Positions 62,379-64,000 of a DNA stretch of 64,000 nt are shown piece after piece; the stretch's first letter is position 1, and each line of letters opens with the position of its first letter. The stretch is from NCBI GenBank assembly GCA_025923195.1, contig JAICGJ010000010.1, positions 1 through 64,000 on the forward strand. Direction: 5' to 3'. Source of the stretch: Chryseolinea sp. (lineage in GTDB: Bacteria; Bacteroidota; Bacteroidia; Cytophagales; Cyclobacteriaceae). A program made the translations under genes and the position numbers. The notes under the pieces are model-generated. The model did not search any database. It saw nothing but the letters and a program-made list of their open reading frames with translations, and was not told the origin of the DNA.

Positions 62379-63134
62379 GTGTCGTTTGCCGTCTCTACCT
62401 TATTTCTCTTCCTATTCATTCTCCCAGGGATAACCTTTAAACGGGCTTACCTTTCTTCTGTATTCTCGCGAAAGCTAAAATTCTCGGGCATCCTCGATGA
62501 GGTGTTTTGGGCGCTTTTTCCGTCCATAATCATGCATATCCTGTCATATCTTTTACTGCTCGCGGCAACATCGGTCTTTGTTCTGGATTTTGATTTAAGG
62601 CGCGTGCTTAGTATAGCGCTCCTGCAACAAAACAATGAAGCACTCTACGGAGATATTTTTGTGGCCTATCTGCTCTATTGCACCTTTGTGATGACCGTTT
62701 CTTTTTTCGCAGGTCACGCAAGCCGCAAGGTTGTTCGAACTCTGAAGCTGGATCGAAAGCTTAAACTGTTCCGATTTACCAACGAGTGGCATTACCTGTT
62801 GAGCGGTGAATTTCTGGATTTCCCGGAGGTACCGGATCATCCCGAGGAAGTTAGTTTCAAACTTGTCAATGCGCTGACAAGTGTCGGCTCTCAACAAATG
62901 ATTTATATTGGTGAACTCATACATTTTACGCTTTCCGACGAGGGTGGGCTTGAAAACATTGTTTTAAAGGATGCTAAGCGAAGACTCCTGCAGGATGATC
63001 TGTCTGAAAACCGATATTACGAAATACCGGGGCGCTATATTACCATTCCATACAAAACCATTGTTAACATCAATATCCGCTACTTTTATCTCGAAGAAGT
63101 GACCGACGATCATGGGGATGAAACCCTACTGTAA
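62379..63134 (+). CDS. Uncharacterised membrane protein
   Basis: 251 aa, starting at a GTG (MSFAVSTLFL). Three hydrophobic segments (about 3-22, 45-70, 95-115), then a cytoplasmic part that begins KVVRTLKLDRKLKLFRFTNEWHYLLSGEF, continues with a beta-rich region (QQMIYIGELIHFTLSDEGGLENIVL) and ends YFYLEEVTDDHGDETLL. Not a family I can name. 13 bases after the 53-aa gene. Convergent with the carboxypeptidase-like gene. Confidence 0.7.
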   Translation: MSFAVSTLFLFLFILPGITFKRAYLSSVFSRKLKFSGILDEVFWALFPSIIMHILSYLLLLAATSVFVLDFDLRRVLSIALLQQNNEALYGDIFVAYLLYCTFVMTVSFFAGHASRKVVRTLKLDRKLKLFRFTNEWHYLLSGEFLDFPEVPDHPEEVSFKLVNALTSVGSQQMIYIGELIHFTLSDEGGLENIVLKDAKRRLLQDDLSENRYYEIPGRYITIPYKTIVNINIRYFYLEEVTDDHGDETLL

Positions 63135-63154
63135 TTTGCAACGGTACGCATATA

Positions 63155-64000
63155 CTATTGCCCCACCATAAAAACCGCATTTGAAAAAACCATCTTGCCG
63201 GATTCCCAGAAACTGCGGAAAAGGGGATTGTCGACGAGATACACAATAGTGCCGTCGCCTTTTTCCTCCACGCCAAAGACCAGGCTATTATCCAATTTTT
63301 TATTCACGTGCCTACCTGCAAAACCCTGTATGGGTTTGGCAACGCCCTTAATCACGCCAACGTTCCAACCTTTTTCCAAATATGCAAACCGTAGCTCGTT
63401 CGTCTTGAGTGTGTAGTAACTATCTTGAATGCCAAAGGCTAGGGGGTGCGACGAGTCGAGGGTCACGTTATATATGGCTCCCGATATAACATTTGAGATC
63501 TCATACCGTTCGGCGTCCTCATAGCGCCGCAGGAGTTCTTTTTCCTTCTGTAGTTTCTCCTTTTTTTCCGCATCATTCTTTTCGTTTTCGCTGGCATACC
63601 GCTTTAGGCCATAACCTTTCTTTTCAACAAATGCATTCAAGGCTTCACCCATTATAATTAATTTGCCTCCCTTGCTAACCCAGTTCATTATACGAGTGAG
63701 TTGTTGGTCCTCCATCATTTTGTATGATCCCTCCGGTATAATTAGTACTGTATATTTGTTCAAATCGATGTCATCAAAATAATCCGTCCCAATTTGTGTA
63801 ATGGGATAATGAATTTGCTGTTCGAAAAAATGCCATGTCTCCCCAGCCGAAATAGAGTTTGTTTGATCACCAAAAAGCACTGCAACCTTCGGCGGCTTTA
63901 AATATTTCACAGCCTCAGCTCCTACATCTTTACCCTTGGAAACAAACCCTGTAGGTGATGTAAAAATCTCTCTGCTCATTCTTTGCGCCAGACTTTGTAT
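63155..64000 (-). CDS. C-terminal part of a large zinc-carboxypeptidase-like secreted protein (runs off the window)
   Basis: The frame is open to the last base of the window, so the visible 281 codons are only the C-terminal end; the ATG at 63979 is probably internal. The visible part resembles the C-terminal domain of Bacteroidota M14-type zinc carboxypeptidases of about 800 aa: KVAVLFGDQTNSISAGETWHFFEQQIHYPITQIGTDYFDD and a DUF4350-like glutamine-amidotransferase-like fold (VLIIPEGSYKMM, WVSKGGKLIIMGEAL). The catalytic domain would lie beyond 64000. A Lys/Glu-rich coiled stretch is inserted in the middle. Confidence 0.7.
   Translation of the reverse strand: MQSLAQRMSREIFTSPTGFVSKGKDVGAEAVKYLKPPKVAVLFGDQTNSISAGETWHFFEQQIHYPITQIGTDYFDDIDLNKYTVLIIPEGSYKMMEDQQLTRIMNWVSKGGKLIIMGEALNAFVEKKGYGLKRYASENEKNDAEKKEKLQKEKELLRRYEDAERYEISNVISGAIYNVTLDSSHPLAFGIQDSYYTLKTNELRFAYLEKGWNVGVIKGVAKPIQGFAGRHVNKKLDNSLVFGVEEKGDGTIVYLVDNPLFRSFWESGKMVFSNAVFMVGQ

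Overview
The window is a stretch of ordinary chromosome from a Bacteroidota bacterium, most likely a Cytophagales-type organism. The evidence is the gene content and signals: TonB-dependent receptor with a carboxypeptidase-regulatory N-terminus, surface lipoprotein with an acidic run after the lipobox cysteine, MurF-Alr fusion, LETM1-related biofilm protein, DUF4783, DUF6496 and DUF2911 proteins, and several promoters of the Bacteroidota form TTTG-N18..22-TAnnTTTG. I see no insertion sequence, prophage, CRISPR array, rRNA or tRNA. Genes are tightly packed; only three stretches of about 300 bases or more lack a gene (1-302, 8621-9144, 11680-12122).

Region by region. 0.3-5 kb: an outer-membrane TonB receptor and a surface beta-helix-like lipoprotein. 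Each is preceded by the same 18-bp element made of 11-bp-period TAACA direct repeats, like a Pho box. 5-12 kb: MoxR ATPase, a metallophosphoesterase, an exonuclease/GIY-YIG fusion, a small membrane protein, and a four-gene signalling operon (unknown 116-aa protein, 7-TM protein, NarL-type kinase and regulator). 12-20 kb: Tag glycosylase, release factor 1, LemA, and the rimP-nusA-infB translation/transcription operon with its own promoter and leader hairpin. 20-24 kb: a nucleotide-sugar operon (ugd, UDP-glucuronate decarboxylase, rfbB, rfbA). 24-29.5 kb: acyl-CoA dehydrogenase, rpsU, xerC and hpf, then metK and an RsmI-like methylase. Two tandem DnaA boxes lie between rpsU and xerC.

29.5-33.5 kb: transporters, a secreted double-YCII protein, a deoxynucleoside kinase and CorA. 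33.5-37.8 kb: the main specialised-metabolism candidate, with a type III polyketide synthase, a methyltransferase, a UbiA prenyltransferase and a FAD-dependent oxidoreductase. The oxidoreductase is split by a +1 frameshift in a run of nine A. 38-43.5 kb: a degenerate receiver protein, a PDZ aspartyl protease, a PD40/OmpA-like protein, and a stand-alone HisA homologue whose catalytic N-terminal Asp is Ala. 43.6-46.6 kb: CsaA, the MurF-Alr fusion and an unlisted 51-aa protein. 46.7-54 kb: feoA-feoB (with promoter and a possible iron-responsive operator), a HEAT/cyclophilin fusion, purK, purE and a LETM1-related protein. 54-64 kb: TerC, a Fur-family regulator, an ABC exporter, a lipoprotein and gpmI on the minus strand; DUF4783, nadC, recX and membrane proteins on the plus strand; and the C-terminal part of a large protein running off the window end.

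What looks most worth following: the polyketide/prenyltransferase cluster with its homopolymer frameshift, the Pho-box-like pair, the Asp-less HisA homologue, the tandem DnaA boxes, and the unknown 116-aa/7-TM pair attached to a two-component system.
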